From Umezawaea tangerina (GTDB lineage: Bacteria > Actinomycetota > Actinomycetes > Mycobacteriales > Pseudonocardiaceae): a stretch of DNA of 64,000 bases. The notes under the pieces were generated by a model. The model saw only the letters and a program-made list of their open reading frames with translations. It was not told where the DNA came from and searched no databases. Below are positions 40,689-50,181 of the stretch, one piece after another (position 1 is the stretch's first letter; each line of letters begins with the position of its first letter). The stretch covers positions 62,001 to 126,000 of the forward strand of contig NZ_PVTF01000003.1 of NCBI RefSeq assembly GCF_003002815.1, in the 5' to 3' direction. Both the position numbers and the translations under genes were made by a program.

Positions 40689-41501
40689 CTAGGGGCTCAC
40701 GGACGTCCACGGCACCGTCAATTCCCCCAGTCGCCACCGCCTGCGGGTGTCGAGCACCGGCCAGCCCCGCGCGGCGAGCAGCCGGACGGCCTCCACCCAG
40801 CGGGCGCGCGGACCGAACGGGGCGTACGGCGCGGCGGTCGCCCAGCACGCGTCCAGCTCGCCGAGCAGGGCGTGCACGCGCTCGCCGTCGACGTTGCGGT
40901 GGATCAGCGCCTTGGGCAGCCGCTCGGCGAGGTCGCCGGGGCTCTCCAGGTCGGCTGGCAGGCAGGCCAGGGTGAATGTGAGCGGCCCGTCGGCCGACAG
41001 CGCGACCCACGAGCACCGGCGGCCGATCTCGTCGCAGGTGCCCTCGACCAGCACGCCACCGGGGGCCAACCGGCCGAGCATCGTCGTCCACGCCTCCAGC
41101 GCCTGCTCCTCGGTGTACTGGCGCAGGACGTTGAACGCGCGCAGCAGCACCGGGCGGGCGCCCGCCAGCTCGAACCCGCCGCGCCGGAACTCGAGCCGCG
41201 GCGGGTCGGCGGCGGCCTTCCCGGCGGCGACCCGGTCGGCGTCCAGCTCCAGGCCGAGCACGCGCACGTCGGCGCGGACCGCCCGCAGCCGGGCGGCCAT
41301 CTCGACGGTGGTGACCGGGGTGGCGCCGTAGCCGAGGTCGACGACCAGCGGGTCGGCCGCGGCGCGCAGGGCGTCGACGACCAGCGGCGTGCCGACCGCC
41401 CAGCGGTCGACCCGCCGCAGCCGGTTCGGGTTGGTGGTACCCCTGGTGGGCAGGCCGAGCGCGCGGGCCCGGCCTGCGGCTAGCCGCGGTTCGCGAGCCA
41501 T
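40689..41501 (-). CDS. Class I SAM-dependent methyltransferase-like protein
   Basis: 270 residues. VVDLGYGATPVTTVEMAARL is motif I with GYGATP in place of the usual GxGxG; VRVLGLELDADRVAAGKAAA and LAPGGVLVEGTCDE are the later motifs. The substrate is unknown. The ATG at 41501 lies inside the 3' end of the DUF2505 gene (22-nt overlap), so they are coupled. It ends 11 nt before the mycothiol-type enzyme. Confidence 0.85.
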   Translation of the reverse strand: MAREPRLAAGRARALGLPTRGTTNPNRLRRVDRWAVGTPLVVDALRAAADPLVVDLGYGATPVTTVEMAARLRAVRADVRVLGLELDADRVAAGKAAADPPRLEFRRGGFELAGARPVLLRAFNVLRQYTEEQALEAWTTMLGRLAPGGVLVEGTCDEIGRRCSWVALSADGPLTFTLACLPADLESPGDLAERLPKALIHRNVDGERVHALLGELDACWATAAPYAPFGPRARWVEAVRLLAARGWPVLDTRRRWRLGELTVPWTSVSP

Positions 41502-41974
41502 TCGGTGGTGAACTCGTTCTCCTTGTCGAGCAGCTTGGCGACCTGTTCGGCGATCAACGCCTCCAGCTTGCCGCCCATCAGCGGGATGCCGACCTTCACC
41601 TGGCCGGTGAGCACCATCCGGCTGCCGCCCTGGTGCCCGGACAGCACGGTGGTGCCGTCCAGCCTGCCGGGGACGCCGTTGAGCGTGACCTCGACGGTGC
41701 CGGTCGTGCCCGCCTCGGTCCACGTCTCGACCCGGTGGATCACCAGGTCGCCGCCCAGCAGGCCCTTGGCGACCGAAGGCAGGTGCTCGGCGGACACCCC
41801 CTGCTTGAGCTGGTAGGACGTCCTGCTGTCGGCCTGGGTGAACGACACCAGCTGCGCGTCGTTGCCGCCCAGGACGGCCAGCCGGTCCCTCAGATACGTT
41901 TCGTCGACCAGCGCTCGGTAGACGTCCTGCACGGGCCACGTGGACGTGGTCAGGTGCTCGATGCGGCGTGCCAT
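41480..41974 (-). CDS. DUF2505 family protein (SRPBCC-like)
   Basis: 164 residues. MARRIEHLTTSTWPVQDVYR ... LVDETYLRDRLAVLGGNDAQ is the DUF2505 start, and the rest alternates strands as in START/SRPBCC lipid-binding folds. It matches Rv0481c, which lies beside murB in M. tuberculosis as here. The ATG at 41974 is used; the longer frame would overlap murB. It is divergent from murB with a 16-nt gap. Confidence 0.88.
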   Translation of the reverse strand: MARRIEHLTTSTWPVQDVYRALVDETYLRDRLAVLGGNDAQLVSFTQADSRTSYQLKQGVSAEHLPSVAKGLLGGDLVIHRVETWTEAGTTGTVEVTLNGVPGRLDGTTVLSGHQGGSRMVLTGQVKVGIPLMGGKLEALIAEQVAKLLDKENEFTTEWLANRG

Positions 41975-41990
41975 GGCGCGGAGGTTACCG

Positions 41991-43091
41991 TTGACGGTTG
42001 TGACCACCCCGCTGTCCAGTGCCCAGGCGCGCGCCTCTGTGCCGCTCGCCGAGCGCACCACGCTACGGCTCGGTGGCCCGGCCACTACCCTCCTGCGCGC
42101 CACCACGGCCGCCGAGCTCGTCGAGGCGGTGCGGGTCGTCGACGCGAACGGCGAGCCGCTGCTGCTGCTGGGCGGCGGGTCGAACCTGGTCGTCGCGGAC
42201 TCCGGCTTCGCCGGGACGGTGGTCCAGGTGGCCACCACCGGCCGCCGGGCCGACCCGCTGGGCGACGGGCTCGTGCAGTTCACCGTCGAGGCGGGCGAGG
42301 ACTGGGACTCGGTCGTCGCGGAGGCCGTCGCGCAGGGCCTCGGCGGGCTGGAGTGCCTGTCCGGAATCCCGGGTCTGGTCGGCGCCACCCCGGTGCAGAA
42401 CGTCGGCGCGTACGGCGTCGAGATCTCCCAGGTGCTGACCTCGGTCGACCTGATGGACCGCGCGAGCGGCCGGGTGCACCAGCGGCACGCCGACTCGCTC
42501 GGCCTCGCCTACCGGACCAGCGTGCTGAAGGGCACCGACCACGCGGTCGTGCTGCGCGCCCGGTTCGCGCTCACCGCGGGCGGCCTGTCCGCGCCGATCA
42601 AGTACGCGGAGCTGGCCCGGATGCTCGGGGTGGAGCAGGGCGCCAGGGTGCCGGTCGACACCGCCCGCAAGGCCGTCCTGGAGCTGCGCCGCGGCAAGGG
42701 CATGGTGCTGGACGCCGCCGACCACGACACGTGGAGCGCGGGCTCGTTCTTCACCAACCCGCTGGTGGACGACCCGACGCTGGCCGGGGTGCTGATCAGG
42801 GTCGCGGAGCGGATGGGCGTCGACGTGGACGTGCCGGTCTACCCGGCGGGGTCGGGCTACTCGAAGCTGTCGGCCGCGTGGCTGATCGAGCGCGCCGGGT
42901 TCGGCAAGGGCCACCTCGGTCCGGGCGGCCGGGTGGGGCTGTCCACCAAGCACACGCTCGCCCTCACCAACCGCGGCGGCGCGACCACGGAGGACCTGCT
43001 GGAGCTCGCCCGCGAGGTGCGCGACGGCGTGCGCGCGGCGTTCGGCGTGGAGCTGCACCCGGAGCCGGTGCTGGTGGGCTGCCGGTTCTGA
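41991..43091 (+). CDS. murB: UDP-N-acetylenolpyruvoylglucosamine reductase
   Basis: 366 residues. The FAD-binding part shows LLLLGGGSNLVVADSGF; the MurB motifs CLSGIPGLVGATPVQNVGAY, YRTSVLKG, GMVLDAADHDTWSAGSFFTN and PAGSGYSKLSAAWLIERAGF are present. It makes UDP-MurNAc with NADPH in the cytoplasm. TTG 41991 is chosen since GGAGG (41980-41984) lies 6 nt before it; GTG 42000 is the alternative. The gene order DUF2505-murB is conserved with mycobacteria. Confidence 0.95.
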   Translation: MTVVTTPLSSAQARASVPLAERTTLRLGGPATTLLRATTAAELVEAVRVVDANGEPLLLLGGGSNLVVADSGFAGTVVQVATTGRRADPLGDGLVQFTVEAGEDWDSVVAEAVAQGLGGLECLSGIPGLVGATPVQNVGAYGVEISQVLTSVDLMDRASGRVHQRHADSLGLAYRTSVLKGTDHAVVLRARFALTAGGLSAPIKYAELARMLGVEQGARVPVDTARKAVLELRRGKGMVLDAADHDTWSAGSFFTNPLVDDPTLAGVLIRVAERMGVDVDVPVYPAGSGYSKLSAAWLIERAGFGKGHLGPGGRVGLSTKHTLALTNRGGATTEDLLELAREVRDGVRAAFGVELHPEPVLVGCRF

Positions 43092-43171
43092 AACGGCCGA
43101 ACGGGTGACTTTGCGTGACCAGATCCTCACCATGCGTGTTTCATTGAGGTGAGGACTTCGCGGAGGTCGAC

Positions 43172-44158
43172 ATGGCCTACCTGGACGAGCACGCACGTGC
43201 GGCGATCAGACCGATCAAACGACGGGTGGAGGACGAGCTCTTCGCCCGACCCGGCGTGATCGGCGTCGACATCGGCGAGAAGGTCACCGGCGGACGGCCG
43301 ACGGGTCGGGCCGCGATCGTGGTCTACGTCGAGGTGAAGAGGCACAGCCAGCGCTACGCCATCCCGGTGCAGTACGGCGGCGTGCCCACCGACGTGGTGC
43401 AGGAGTCGTTCCAGCCGCACCGCGCCCTGGCCTGGTCCGGCGGCGTGCACGGCGCCGAGCGGCACTCGTGCCTGGTCGGCGGCATCGGCTTCGGCCCGTG
43501 CCGGTCGGTCCGGCTGGTGCCGCCGGACGTGGCCGTGCCCGGCGACTACCCCGTGGTCGGCACCCTGGGCGCCCTCGTCACGCCCCGCGCGGCCCTGCCG
43601 AGGCTGATGGCGCTGACCTCGTTCCACGTGGCCTGCGTGGACGACGCCTGGTGCGTCGGGGACCCGATGGCCCACCCGTCCGTGGTCGACGGCGGCCACC
43701 CGCTGGAGGACCGGATCGGCACCCTGGCGCGCGCCGCCCTGTCCGGTTCCGTCGACGGCGCCGTGCTGCTGCTGACCACGCACCTGGACTGCCGCGCGGA
43801 GGTGGTCGGCCTCGGGCCGGTGCGGGGCCACGCGCGGGCCGTGGTCGGGTCCGCGGTGCGCAAGCGCGGCCGCACCACCGGGGTCACCGAGGCCGCGGTG
43901 GCGTCCACCGACGCCTCGGTCGTGCTCGACTTCGGCAACGACCTCGGCGTCCGCACCCTGCACAACCAGGTCCGGCTGCAGGCCGGGCCGGGTGGCCGGT
44001 TCGGCGACCACGGCGACTCCGGCGCCGTCCTGCTCGACGACGCCAACCGCGTCGTCGGCCTGTACTGCGCGGGCAACCCCTCCGGCTCGATCGGGTTCGC
44101 GAACCCGATCGAACCCGTACTGGAACAACTGGACGTTGACCTGCTCGTCGAAACCTAA
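43172..44158 (+). CDS. Trypsin-like (Nal1-type) serine peptidase-like protein
   Basis: 328 residues, no signal peptide. Candidate triad: His 152 in ALTSFHVACVD, Asp 195 in GSVDGAVL and Ser 283 in GDHGDSGAVLLDD. VRKRGRTTGVTEA and VVGLYCAGN are typical chymotrypsin-fold strands of the cytoplasmic Nal1-like family. An N-terminal part (VIGVDIGEKVTGGRPTGRAA) is common in this group. Its role is unknown. GGAGG lies 5 nt before the ATG. It is inserted between murB and the SDR gene relative to mycobacteria. Confidence 0.75.
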   Translation: MAYLDEHARAAIRPIKRRVEDELFARPGVIGVDIGEKVTGGRPTGRAAIVVYVEVKRHSQRYAIPVQYGGVPTDVVQESFQPHRALAWSGGVHGAERHSCLVGGIGFGPCRSVRLVPPDVAVPGDYPVVGTLGALVTPRAALPRLMALTSFHVACVDDAWCVGDPMAHPSVVDGGHPLEDRIGTLARAALSGSVDGAVLLLTTHLDCRAEVVGLGPVRGHARAVVGSAVRKRGRTTGVTEAAVASTDASVVLDFGNDLGVRTLHNQVRLQAGPGGRFGDHGDSGAVLLDDANRVVGLYCAGNPSGSIGFANPIEPVLEQLDVDLLVET

Positions 44159-44160
44159 CC

Positions 44161-44186
44161 GCGAGGCCGCGTCCAGGCGGCCTCGC
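44161..44186. terminator. Bidirectional hairpin terminator
   Basis: Perfect 10-bp stem (GCGAGGCCGC at 44161-44170, GCGGCCTCGC at 44177-44186) with 6-nt loop, between the convergent peptidase-like and SDR genes. Confidence 0.88.
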
Positions 44187-44215
44187 CGGAGTCTCCGGAG
44201 GAGCGACAATCAGAT

Positions 44216-44953
44216 TCAGGTACGGCTGACCCTGGTGGCCGAGGCCTGGTCGCGGGGGCGGAGGACGATCTGGTCCAGGTTCACGTGCGAGGGCCTGGTG
44301 ACCGCGAACGAGATCACGTCGGCCACGTCGTCGGCGGTCAGCGGCGTCATGCCCTTGTACACGCCCGCGGCCCGCTCGGCGTCGCCGCCGAAGCGCAGCA
44401 GCGAGAAGTCGGTCTCGACCATGCCCGGCAGGATCTCGGTGAACCGGACGGGCTGCCCGAGCAGCTCGCCGCGCAGGCTGCGGTGCAGGGCGGCCTGCGC
44501 GTGCTTGGCGGAGGTGTAGCCGGAGCCGTTGTCGTAGACCTCGAAGGCCGCGATGGACGTCACGGTCACCACGTGGCCGTCGCCCGAGGCGATCAGCTTC
44601 GGCAGCAGCCCCTTGGTCACCCGGAGCGTGCCGAGGACGTTCGTCTCCCACATCCAGCGGTAGTCGTCCTCGTCGTACTCGGCGACGGGCGCCATCCCGC
44701 GGGCGCCGCCCGCGTTGTTGACCAGCACGTCGACCTCGGGCACGCGCTCCAGGAAGGCGGCGACGGAGTCGGCGTCGGTCACGTCCAGCTCGACAGCGGT
44801 CCCCTGGACGTCATCCGCGATACCCTGGAGGCGGTCGAGTCGACGGGCTGCCAGCACAACGTGGAATCCCTCGGCGGCGAGCTTGCGGGCGGTCGCTTCC
44901 CCGATTCCCGCGCTCGCTCCGGTCACAACGGCGGTTCGACGGTCGTTTGTCAC
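44216..44953 (-). CDS. SDR family oxidoreductase (Rv0484c-like)
   Basis: 245 residues from a GTG. The NADP site is VVTGASAGIGEATARKLA, NNAGG is present, and the catalytic Ser, Tyr and Lys appear in TVTSIAAFEVYDNGSGYTSA followed by KHAQAAL. It is a classical SDR similar to YdfG/Rv0484c. The substrate is unknown. It is divergent from the L,D-transpeptidase with a 135-nt gap, the order seen at Rv0483-Rv0484c. Confidence 0.93.
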   Translation of the reverse strand: MTNDRRTAVVTGASAGIGEATARKLAAEGFHVVLAARRLDRLQGIADDVQGTAVELDVTDADSVAAFLERVPEVDVLVNNAGGARGMAPVAEYDEDDYRWMWETNVLGTLRVTKGLLPKLIASGDGHVVTVTSIAAFEVYDNGSGYTSAKHAQAALHRSLRGELLGQPVRFTEILPGMVETDFSLLRFGGDAERAAGVYKGMTPLTADDVADVISFAVTRPSHVNLDQIVLRPRDQASATRVSRT

Positions 44954-45088
44954 GCGACGATCTTGCCGTGCTGGTCCGATCGGCGCACCGGCTATGACGA
45001 GCATCACCACCACCCGGTGGGCACTTCGGCCGTGCCGGGACGTCTTTCGTTCGTGGGGGACATTTCAGCGAGGCTTTGGAGGTCGATC

Positions 45089-46255
45089 GTGCGGACGAAG
45101 CTTCGGGCCGTGACCGCGTTCCTGCTGGGTGCGGCACTGCTCGCCGGGTGCTCCAGCACCGAGGCGGGCAAGGCGAGCCCCGAGGGTGCCGGGGGTTCGC
45201 CGCAGGAGCAGGCCTCCATCGCGAAGTTCACCGCCGTCCCCGCCGCGGACGCCAAGGACGCCCCGGTGAACGTGCCGGTCAACGTCACGGTCTCCGACGG
45301 CACGATCGACGAGGTCGCGGTCAGCAACCCGGAGGGCAAGCCCGTCGCGGGCAAGCTGGCCGACGACAAGAAGTCGTGGTCGACCACCGAGCCGCTGGGC
45401 TACGGGAAGTCGTACACCTACAGCGGCAAGGCGACCGGCACGGACGGCAAGACCGCCGAGCTCAAGGGCGGTTTCTCCACGGTCGCGCCCGCCTCGCAGA
45501 TCCGCGGCACGCTGTTCCCGACCGACGACCAGACGATGGGCGTGGCCATCCCCATCATGGTCAAGTTCGACGCCCCGGTGACCGACCGCGCCACCGTGCA
45601 GAAGGCGCTGACCGTGACGAACAGCGCCAACGTGAAGGGCTCCTGGGCCTGGCTGGGCGACCAGGAGGTGCACTACCGCCCCGAGGCCTACTGGCCCGCG
45701 GGCGCCAAGGTGCACGTCGAGGCCAAGCTCTACGGGGTCGCCTACGGCGGCGGCGCGTACGGCGCGTCCGACGTGACCAGCGACTTCACCATCGGCCGCA
45801 ACCAGGTCGTGAAGATCGACACCCCGTCGCACCAGCTCGTGGTGCAGCGCGACGGCCAGACCGTCGCCAGCTACCCGGCGAGCTTCGGCCGCGACGAGGA
45901 CCCCGAGCTGACCACTCCCAACGGCACCTTCATCGTCATGCAGAAGGACGACCAGTGGAGCTTCGACAACCCGCAGTACGGCTACACCAACGTGCTGAAG
46001 AAGTGGGCCGTGCGGTTCTCCAACCACGGTGAGTTCATCCACGAGAACAACGACAACGCCGCGAACATCGGCAAGAACAACACCTCGCACGGCTGCGCGA
46101 ACCTCACCGAGGCGGACGCGAAGGCCTACTACGACACCGCGATGATCGGCGACCCGGTCGAGGTCGTGGGCTCCATCACCACGCTGCCCGCGAAGTACGA
46201 CTGGTACGACTGGCAGATCCCGTGGGCCCAGTGGCAGACCATGTCGGCCGCCTGA
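45089..46255 (+). CDS. L,D-transpeptidase lipoprotein (LprQ/LdtMt5-like)
   Basis: 388 residues. Start GTG 45089 is fixed by GGAGG at 45078-45082. The lipobox is LLAGC (Cys 21). Two Ig-like domains precede the YkuD domain, whose catalytic stretch ends in SHGCANL with Cys near 336; a His 17 or so residues earlier is in FIHENND. It cross-links peptidoglycan 3-3 outside the membrane. Position next to an SDR and mshA matches Rv0483 (LprQ, LdtMt5). It is a close paralogue of the gene at 3520-4698. Confidence 0.94.
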   Translation: MRTKLRAVTAFLLGAALLAGCSSTEAGKASPEGAGGSPQEQASIAKFTAVPAADAKDAPVNVPVNVTVSDGTIDEVAVSNPEGKPVAGKLADDKKSWSTTEPLGYGKSYTYSGKATGTDGKTAELKGGFSTVAPASQIRGTLFPTDDQTMGVAIPIMVKFDAPVTDRATVQKALTVTNSANVKGSWAWLGDQEVHYRPEAYWPAGAKVHVEAKLYGVAYGGGAYGASDVTSDFTIGRNQVVKIDTPSHQLVVQRDGQTVASYPASFGRDEDPELTTPNGTFIVMQKDDQWSFDNPQYGYTNVLKKWAVRFSNHGEFIHENNDNAANIGKNNTSHGCANLTEADAKAYYDTAMIGDPVEVVGSITTLPAKYDWYDWQIPWAQWQTMSAA

Positions 46256-46267
46256 GCGGGAAGTCTT

Positions 46268-46294
46268 CGACGGGATCCGGTGTTGATCCCGTCG
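46268..46294 (+). terminator. Hairpin between L,D-transpeptidase and hydrolase genes
   Basis: Perfect 10-bp stem (CGACGGGATC at 46268-46277, GATCCCGTCG at 46285-46294) with 7-nt loop. Its last base is the G of the hydrolase's GTG start, so it either ends the upstream gene or sequesters the start. Confidence 0.65.
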
Positions 46295-47082
46295 TGCAGA
46301 AAACTATCCACACCGCGCGCGGTGTCCGGCTGGCGGTCCACGAGGCGGGTCCGGCCGACGGGCCCGCGGTGGTGCTGGTGCACGGCTGGGCCCAGTCCGG
46401 TGCGGCGTGGGCCGCGGTCGACGGGTTCCGGACGTTCGCGGTCGACCTCCGCGGTCACGGCGACTCCGAGGAGCCCGCGGACGGCTACGGCGACCCGACG
46501 GCGTGGGCGGACGACCTGGCGGCGGTGCTGGCCCACGTGGGCCGTCCCGCGGTGCTGGTCGGCTGGTCCTACGGCGGCCTCGTGGTCACGGACTACCTGC
46601 GGGTGCACGGGACGTCCCGGGTCCGAGGGCTCGTCCTTGTCGGCGCGATCACCGGGATCGGCCGTGGCCGGGCGGGCGGCCGGATCGGGCCGGTGATGCG
46701 CGCGGCCGTGCCCGCCGCCCTCGCCGACGACGCCGCGCTGGCCGTGTTCTGCGCCGCCATGGCCCCCTCGCTGCCCGCGGAAACCATTGAGCGGCTGACC
46801 GGGGCCGCGCTGCGGGTGTCGCCCGCGGTGCGCGCCGCCCTGTTCGACCGGGACGTCGACAACACCGACGTGCTGGCCGCCGTGGACGTGCCCGCGGTGG
46901 TGCTGCACGGCCTCGACGACGGCGTGGTCGCGCCGTCGGCCGCCGAGCACAACGCGGCCGCGATCCCCGGCGCCCGCCTGGTGCTGCTGCCCGACACCGC
47001 GCACCTGCCGTTCCTGGAGCGCCCGGCGGAGTTCGCCGCCGCCCTCTCGACGGTCGCCCGGCTCGCGGAGGTGGCCGGGTGA
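46294..47082 (+). CDS. Alpha/beta hydrolase
   Basis: 262 residues from a [17 protein letters not shown] is the oxyanion loop, [11 protein letters not shown] the nucleophile elbow (Ser near 90), LHGLDDGVV the acid and DTAHLPFLE the His region: a complete triad. The substrate is unknown. The coupled mshA start (GTGA overlap) suggests a shared transcript, and mycobacteria lack this gene at the site. Confidence 0.9.
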   Translation: MQKTIHTARGVRLAVHEAGPADGPAVVLVHGWAQSGAAWAAVDGFRTFAVDLRGHGDSEEPADGYGDPTAWADDLAAVLAHVGRPAVLVGWSYGGLVVTDYLRVHGTSRVRGLVLVGAITGIGRGRAGGRIGPVMRAAVPAALADDAALAVFCAAMAPSLPAETIERLTGAALRVSPAVRAALFDRDVDNTDVLAAVDVPAVVLHGLDDGVVAPSAAEHNAAAIPGARLVLLPDTAHLPFLERPAEFAAALSTVARLAEVAG

Positions 47083-48332
47083 AGCGGATCGCGGTGCTCT
47101 CGGTGCACACCTCGCCGCTGGAGCAGCCCGGCACCGGCGACGCGGGCGGCATGAACGTCTACATCGTGCAGACCGCCACCCGGATGGCCGCGCTCGGCGT
47201 GGACGTGGAGATCTTCACCAGGGCCACCAGCTCCGGGCTGCCGCCGGTGGTCGAGATGGCGCCCGGCATCAAGGTCCGGCACGTCGTCGCGGGCCCGTTC
47301 GAAGGCCTCGGCAAGGAGGAGCTGCCCGGCCAGCTGTGCGCGTTCACTGCGGGCGTGCTGCGCGCGGAGGCCCGCCACGAGCCCGGCTACTACGACGCGA
47401 TCCACTCGCACTACTGGCTGTCCGGCCAGGTCGGCTGGCTCGCCCGTGAACGCTGGGGCGTGCCGCTGGTGCACACCGCGCACACCCTGGCCAAGGTCAA
47501 GAACGCCGCGCTGGCCGACGGCGACACCCCGGAGCCGCGGATGCGGGTGATCGGCGAGGAGCAGGTGGTCGAGGAGGCCGACCGGCTCGTCGCGAACACC
47601 GACGTCGAGGCCGTCGAGCTGGTCGGGCTCTACGACGCGGCCCCGGAGAAGGTGCTGACCATCCCGCCGGGCGTCGACCTGGAGACGTTCACCCCCGGCG
47701 ACCGCACCGCCGCCCGCGCCTCGCTGGACCTGCGGCCGGACCAGGTCGTGCTCGCGTTCGTCGGCCGCATCCAGCCGTTGAAGGCGCCCGACGTGCTGCT
47801 GCGCGCCGCCGCCGAGCTGCTGGCGCGCGACCCGTCGCTGCGCTCGCGGCTGGTGGTGCTCGTGGTCGGCGGACCGTCGGGCACCGGGCTCGAGGAGCCG
47901 AGGGCGTTGCAGCGGCTCGCCGACGAGCTGGGCATCACCGACGTGGTGCGGTTCCTGCTGCCGCTGGCCGGCGGCGACCTGGCCGAGGTGTACCGGGCGG
48001 CCGACGTGGTCGCGGTGCCCAGCTACAACGAGTCGTTCGGACTGGTGGCCCTGGAGGCGCAGGCGTGCGGCACCCCCGTCGTCGCGGCCTCCGTCGGCGG
48101 CCTCCCGGTGGCCGTGCGGCACGGCTTCTCCGGCTTCCTGGTCGACGGGCACGACCCCGCGGAGTGGGCGCGGGCGCTGGCCCACGTGGCGCTGGACCCG
48201 GAGCTGCGCGCCCGCCTGGCGGGCAACGCGGTCGGCCACGCGCGAGGATTCTCCTGGGAACGCACGACCGACACCCTGTTGGCCGCGTACTCCGACGCGC
48301 GCAAGGCGTTCCAGCGGGAGGTCCACCGGTGA
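47079..48332 (+). CDS. mshA: D-inositol-3-phosphate glycosyltransferase
   Basis: 417 residues. A GT4 enzyme of the mycothiol pathway: [66 protein letters not shown] and [20 protein letters not shown] are the MshA signatures. It joins GlcNAc from UDP-GlcNAc to inositol-3-phosphate, the first step of mycothiol synthesis. It starts with GTG in a GTGA overlap with the hydrolase and ends in a GTGA overlap with the YbjN gene. Confidence 0.98.
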   Translation: MKRIAVLSVHTSPLEQPGTGDAGGMNVYIVQTATRMAALGVDVEIFTRATSSGLPPVVEMAPGIKVRHVVAGPFEGLGKEELPGQLCAFTAGVLRAEARHEPGYYDAIHSHYWLSGQVGWLARERWGVPLVHTAHTLAKVKNAALADGDTPEPRMRVIGEEQVVEEADRLVANTDVEAVELVGLYDAAPEKVLTIPPGVDLETFTPGDRTAARASLDLRPDQVVLAFVGRIQPLKAPDVLLRAAAELLARDPSLRSRLVVLVVGGPSGTGLEEPRALQRLADELGITDVVRFLLPLAGGDLAEVYRAADVVAVPSYNESFGLVALEAQACGTPVVAASVGGLPVAVRHGFSGFLVDGHDPAEWARALAHVALDPELRARLAGNAVGHARGFSWERTTDTLLAAYSDARKAFQREVHR

Positions 48333-48808
48333 TCGACGAGGTCATCCAGTCCACGTTGGACGAACGGGAGCTCGCCTACGAGCACAAGGAGCCCGGCAAG
48401 TTCTTCGTGACCCTGCCGGGGACCAAGAAGCTCCAGACCAACTGCTGGCTGGTCGCGGGCCGCCACGCGCTGCTCGTGGAGGCGTTCGTCTGCCGCAAGC
48501 CCGACGAGGCGCACGAGGCCGTGTACCGGTTCCTGCTGCGCCGCAACGCGAAGCTCTACGGCGTGCACTACACCGTCGACACCGAGGGCGACATCTACCT
48601 GGTCGGCCGGATCGGCCTGGCCGCCGTGACGGCCGACGAGCTGGACCGCGTGCTCGGCCAGGTCGTCGAGGCCGCCGACGGCGACTTCAACACGCTGCTG
48701 GAGATCGGGTTCGCGGGCGCCATCCAGCGCGAGTGGGACTGGCGGGTCTCGCGCGGCGAGTCGCTGGCCAACCTCCAGGCGTTCAGGCACCTGGTGAACG
48801 AGGCCTGA
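48329..48808 (+). CDS. YbjN domain protein (Rv0487-like)
   Basis: 159 residues from a GTG overlapping the mshA stop. The YbjN fold (T3SS-chaperone-like) shows [60 protein letters not shown] and a C-terminal helix with [15 protein letters not shown]. It lies next to mshA in most actinobacteria. Its role is unknown; a chaperone or regulator is possible. Confidence 0.92.
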   Translation: MIDEVIQSTLDERELAYEHKEPGKFFVTLPGTKKLQTNCWLVAGRHALLVEAFVCRKPDEAHEAVYRFLLRRNAKLYGVHYTVDTEGDIYLVGRIGLAAVTADELDRVLGQVVEAADGDFNTLLEIGFAGAIQREWDWRVSRGESLANLQAFRHLVNEA

Positions 48809-48888
48809 TCGTGACCAGGCGGGCGCAACTGGGTGCCCGCGCCCTTCCGTCTACCCCCTGAACGCGGGGCGACTGGAGGGGATCTGAC

Positions 48889-49788
48889 ATGGGTAGACGC
48901 ACGCTCGTGGTGACCGCGCTGGCGGTCATGGCGCTGGCCGGGTGCTCCGGCACCGAGAGCAAGAGCTCCAGCGGGGGCGCGGACGTGGCCGCACCGGCCA
49001 TCGCCCCCGTCCCCGCTCCCGCGCAGGGCAACAGCACACCCGGCGCCAAGGAGGCCGCACCCGACCAGCGGCAGAACGAGGCCCAACCAGCGGGCACACC
49101 ATCACCCGACCGCCAGCTCGTCCGCACCGCCGACGTCAGCCTCCGCGGCGAGGACGTCGAGGCGGTGCTGGCGAAGGTCAAGGAGCTCGCCCAGCGCGAA
49201 AGCGGCTTCGTCAGCGTCGAGAACTCCAACTCCTCCAGCGGATCGGTCACGCTGCGCGTGCCTGCCGACCGGATGGACGCGCTGCTCAAGGGCATCGGCG
49301 AGATCGACGGCACCACGCTGGTCAACCGGTCCGTGAAGTCCGAGGACGTGACCGAACAGGTCGTCGACGTCGAATCCCGCCTCGCCACCCAACGCGCCAG
49401 CGTCGACCGCGTGCGCGCCCTGCTGGACCGGGCCGCCACCACGTCGGAGATCACCCAGATCGAGGGCGAGCTGACCAGGCGGCAGAGCGAGCTGGAGTCG
49501 TTGCAGCGCAGGCACGACACGCTCAAGGGCCAGGTAGCGCTGTCCACCATCTCCGTGACCATCCGCAAGGAAACCACCGCCAAGCCCGCCGAGGAGGACA
49601 TCGGCTTCCTCAGCGCCCTAGCCTCCGGCTGGTCCGCCCTCGTCAAGGCGTTCCGCGTCATCGTCGTCGTCATCGGCGCCGTCCTCCCCTTCGCCGCCGT
49701 CCTCGGCCTGCTCGGCGCCGCCCTCTGGGCCCTCCGCAAGCGCCGCCGCACCACGAAGACGCCGGCCGCCGTTCCGTCGTCTGAGTGA
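48889..49788 (+). CDS. DUF4349 lipoprotein with C-terminal membrane helix
   Basis: 299 residues. The lipobox is LAGCS (Cys 19). A disordered linker is followed by the DUF4349 domain (about 75-235) with the RTADVSLRGEDVEAVLAKVK strand-helix, a long coiled coil (VVDVESRLATQRASVDRVRA to LESLQRRHDTLKGQ) and a C-terminal membrane helix (VIVVVIGAVLPFAAVLGLLG). It should sit on the outer face with both ends in the membrane. GGAGGGG lies 7 nt before the ATG. The function is unknown. Confidence 0.9.
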   Translation: MGRRTLVVTALAVMALAGCSGTESKSSSGGADVAAPAIAPVPAPAQGNSTPGAKEAAPDQRQNEAQPAGTPSPDRQLVRTADVSLRGEDVEAVLAKVKELAQRESGFVSVENSNSSSGSVTLRVPADRMDALLKGIGEIDGTTLVNRSVKSEDVTEQVVDVESRLATQRASVDRVRALLDRAATTSEITQIEGELTRRQSELESLQRRHDTLKGQVALSTISVTIRKETTAKPAEEDIGFLSALASGWSALVKAFRVIVVVIGAVLPFAAVLGLLGAALWALRKRRRTTKTPAAVPSSE

Positions 49789-49795
49789 CCGCACG

Positions 49796-49835
49796 GGAAA
49801 GGCCCCCGGCGGGGGATCTTGTCGGGGGCCTTTCC
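49796..49835 (+). terminator. Hairpin terminator after the DUF4349 gene
   Basis: Perfect 13-bp stem (49796-49808 with 49823-49835) with 14-nt loop, 8 nt after the stop. A related hairpin recurs at 50182-50214. Confidence 0.88.
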
Positions 49836-49946
49836 GTGGTGATCAGGGCAGGAGTATTGGGAAACACGCAGTCGCTTGTGAGCACGGTTGCACCAATCTC
49901 GACCAAGACGCCCATGGCGTTCCGCAGCATCGGCTACAGAGGGCAC

Positions 49947-50072
49947 ATGTCGAATTCCTTGCGGGTCATGACGGCGTTGTCGGCCGCGGTGACAGCGGTT
50001 TGCGCTGTGGTCCTGGTGGTCGTCGTGTTGTCGGGGAACGTGACGGTGCAGGTGCAACCACTGCGGACGTGA
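49947..50072 (+). CDS. Possible small membrane peptide
   Basis: 41 codons: a short N-terminus then one hydrophobic helix (ALSAAVTAVCAVVLVVVVLS) and a short polar end. The composition fits a single-pass membrane peptide. AGAGGG lies only 3 nt before the ATG, which is close for a ribosome site. It lies alone in a 539-nt gap between two hairpins. Treat as tentative. Confidence 0.4.
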   Translation: MSNSLRVMTALSAAVTAVCAVVLVVVVLSGNVTVQVQPLRT

Positions 50073-50181
50073 GGGGACACGTTCAGCGCCGAACTGGAGG
50101 TAGGCGCTCCAACACCTTGACCTCACTTGACCGGTTGCGCTGCACACCACAGCCTCGGCTTCGCCCGGTAGAGCGCATGAA

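Noticed and set aside
44285-45088. N-terminal part of the 656-codon frame ending in the L,D-transpeptidase
   Set aside because: Antisense to the SDR gene; the lipoprotein signal begins at GTG 45089 after GGAGG.
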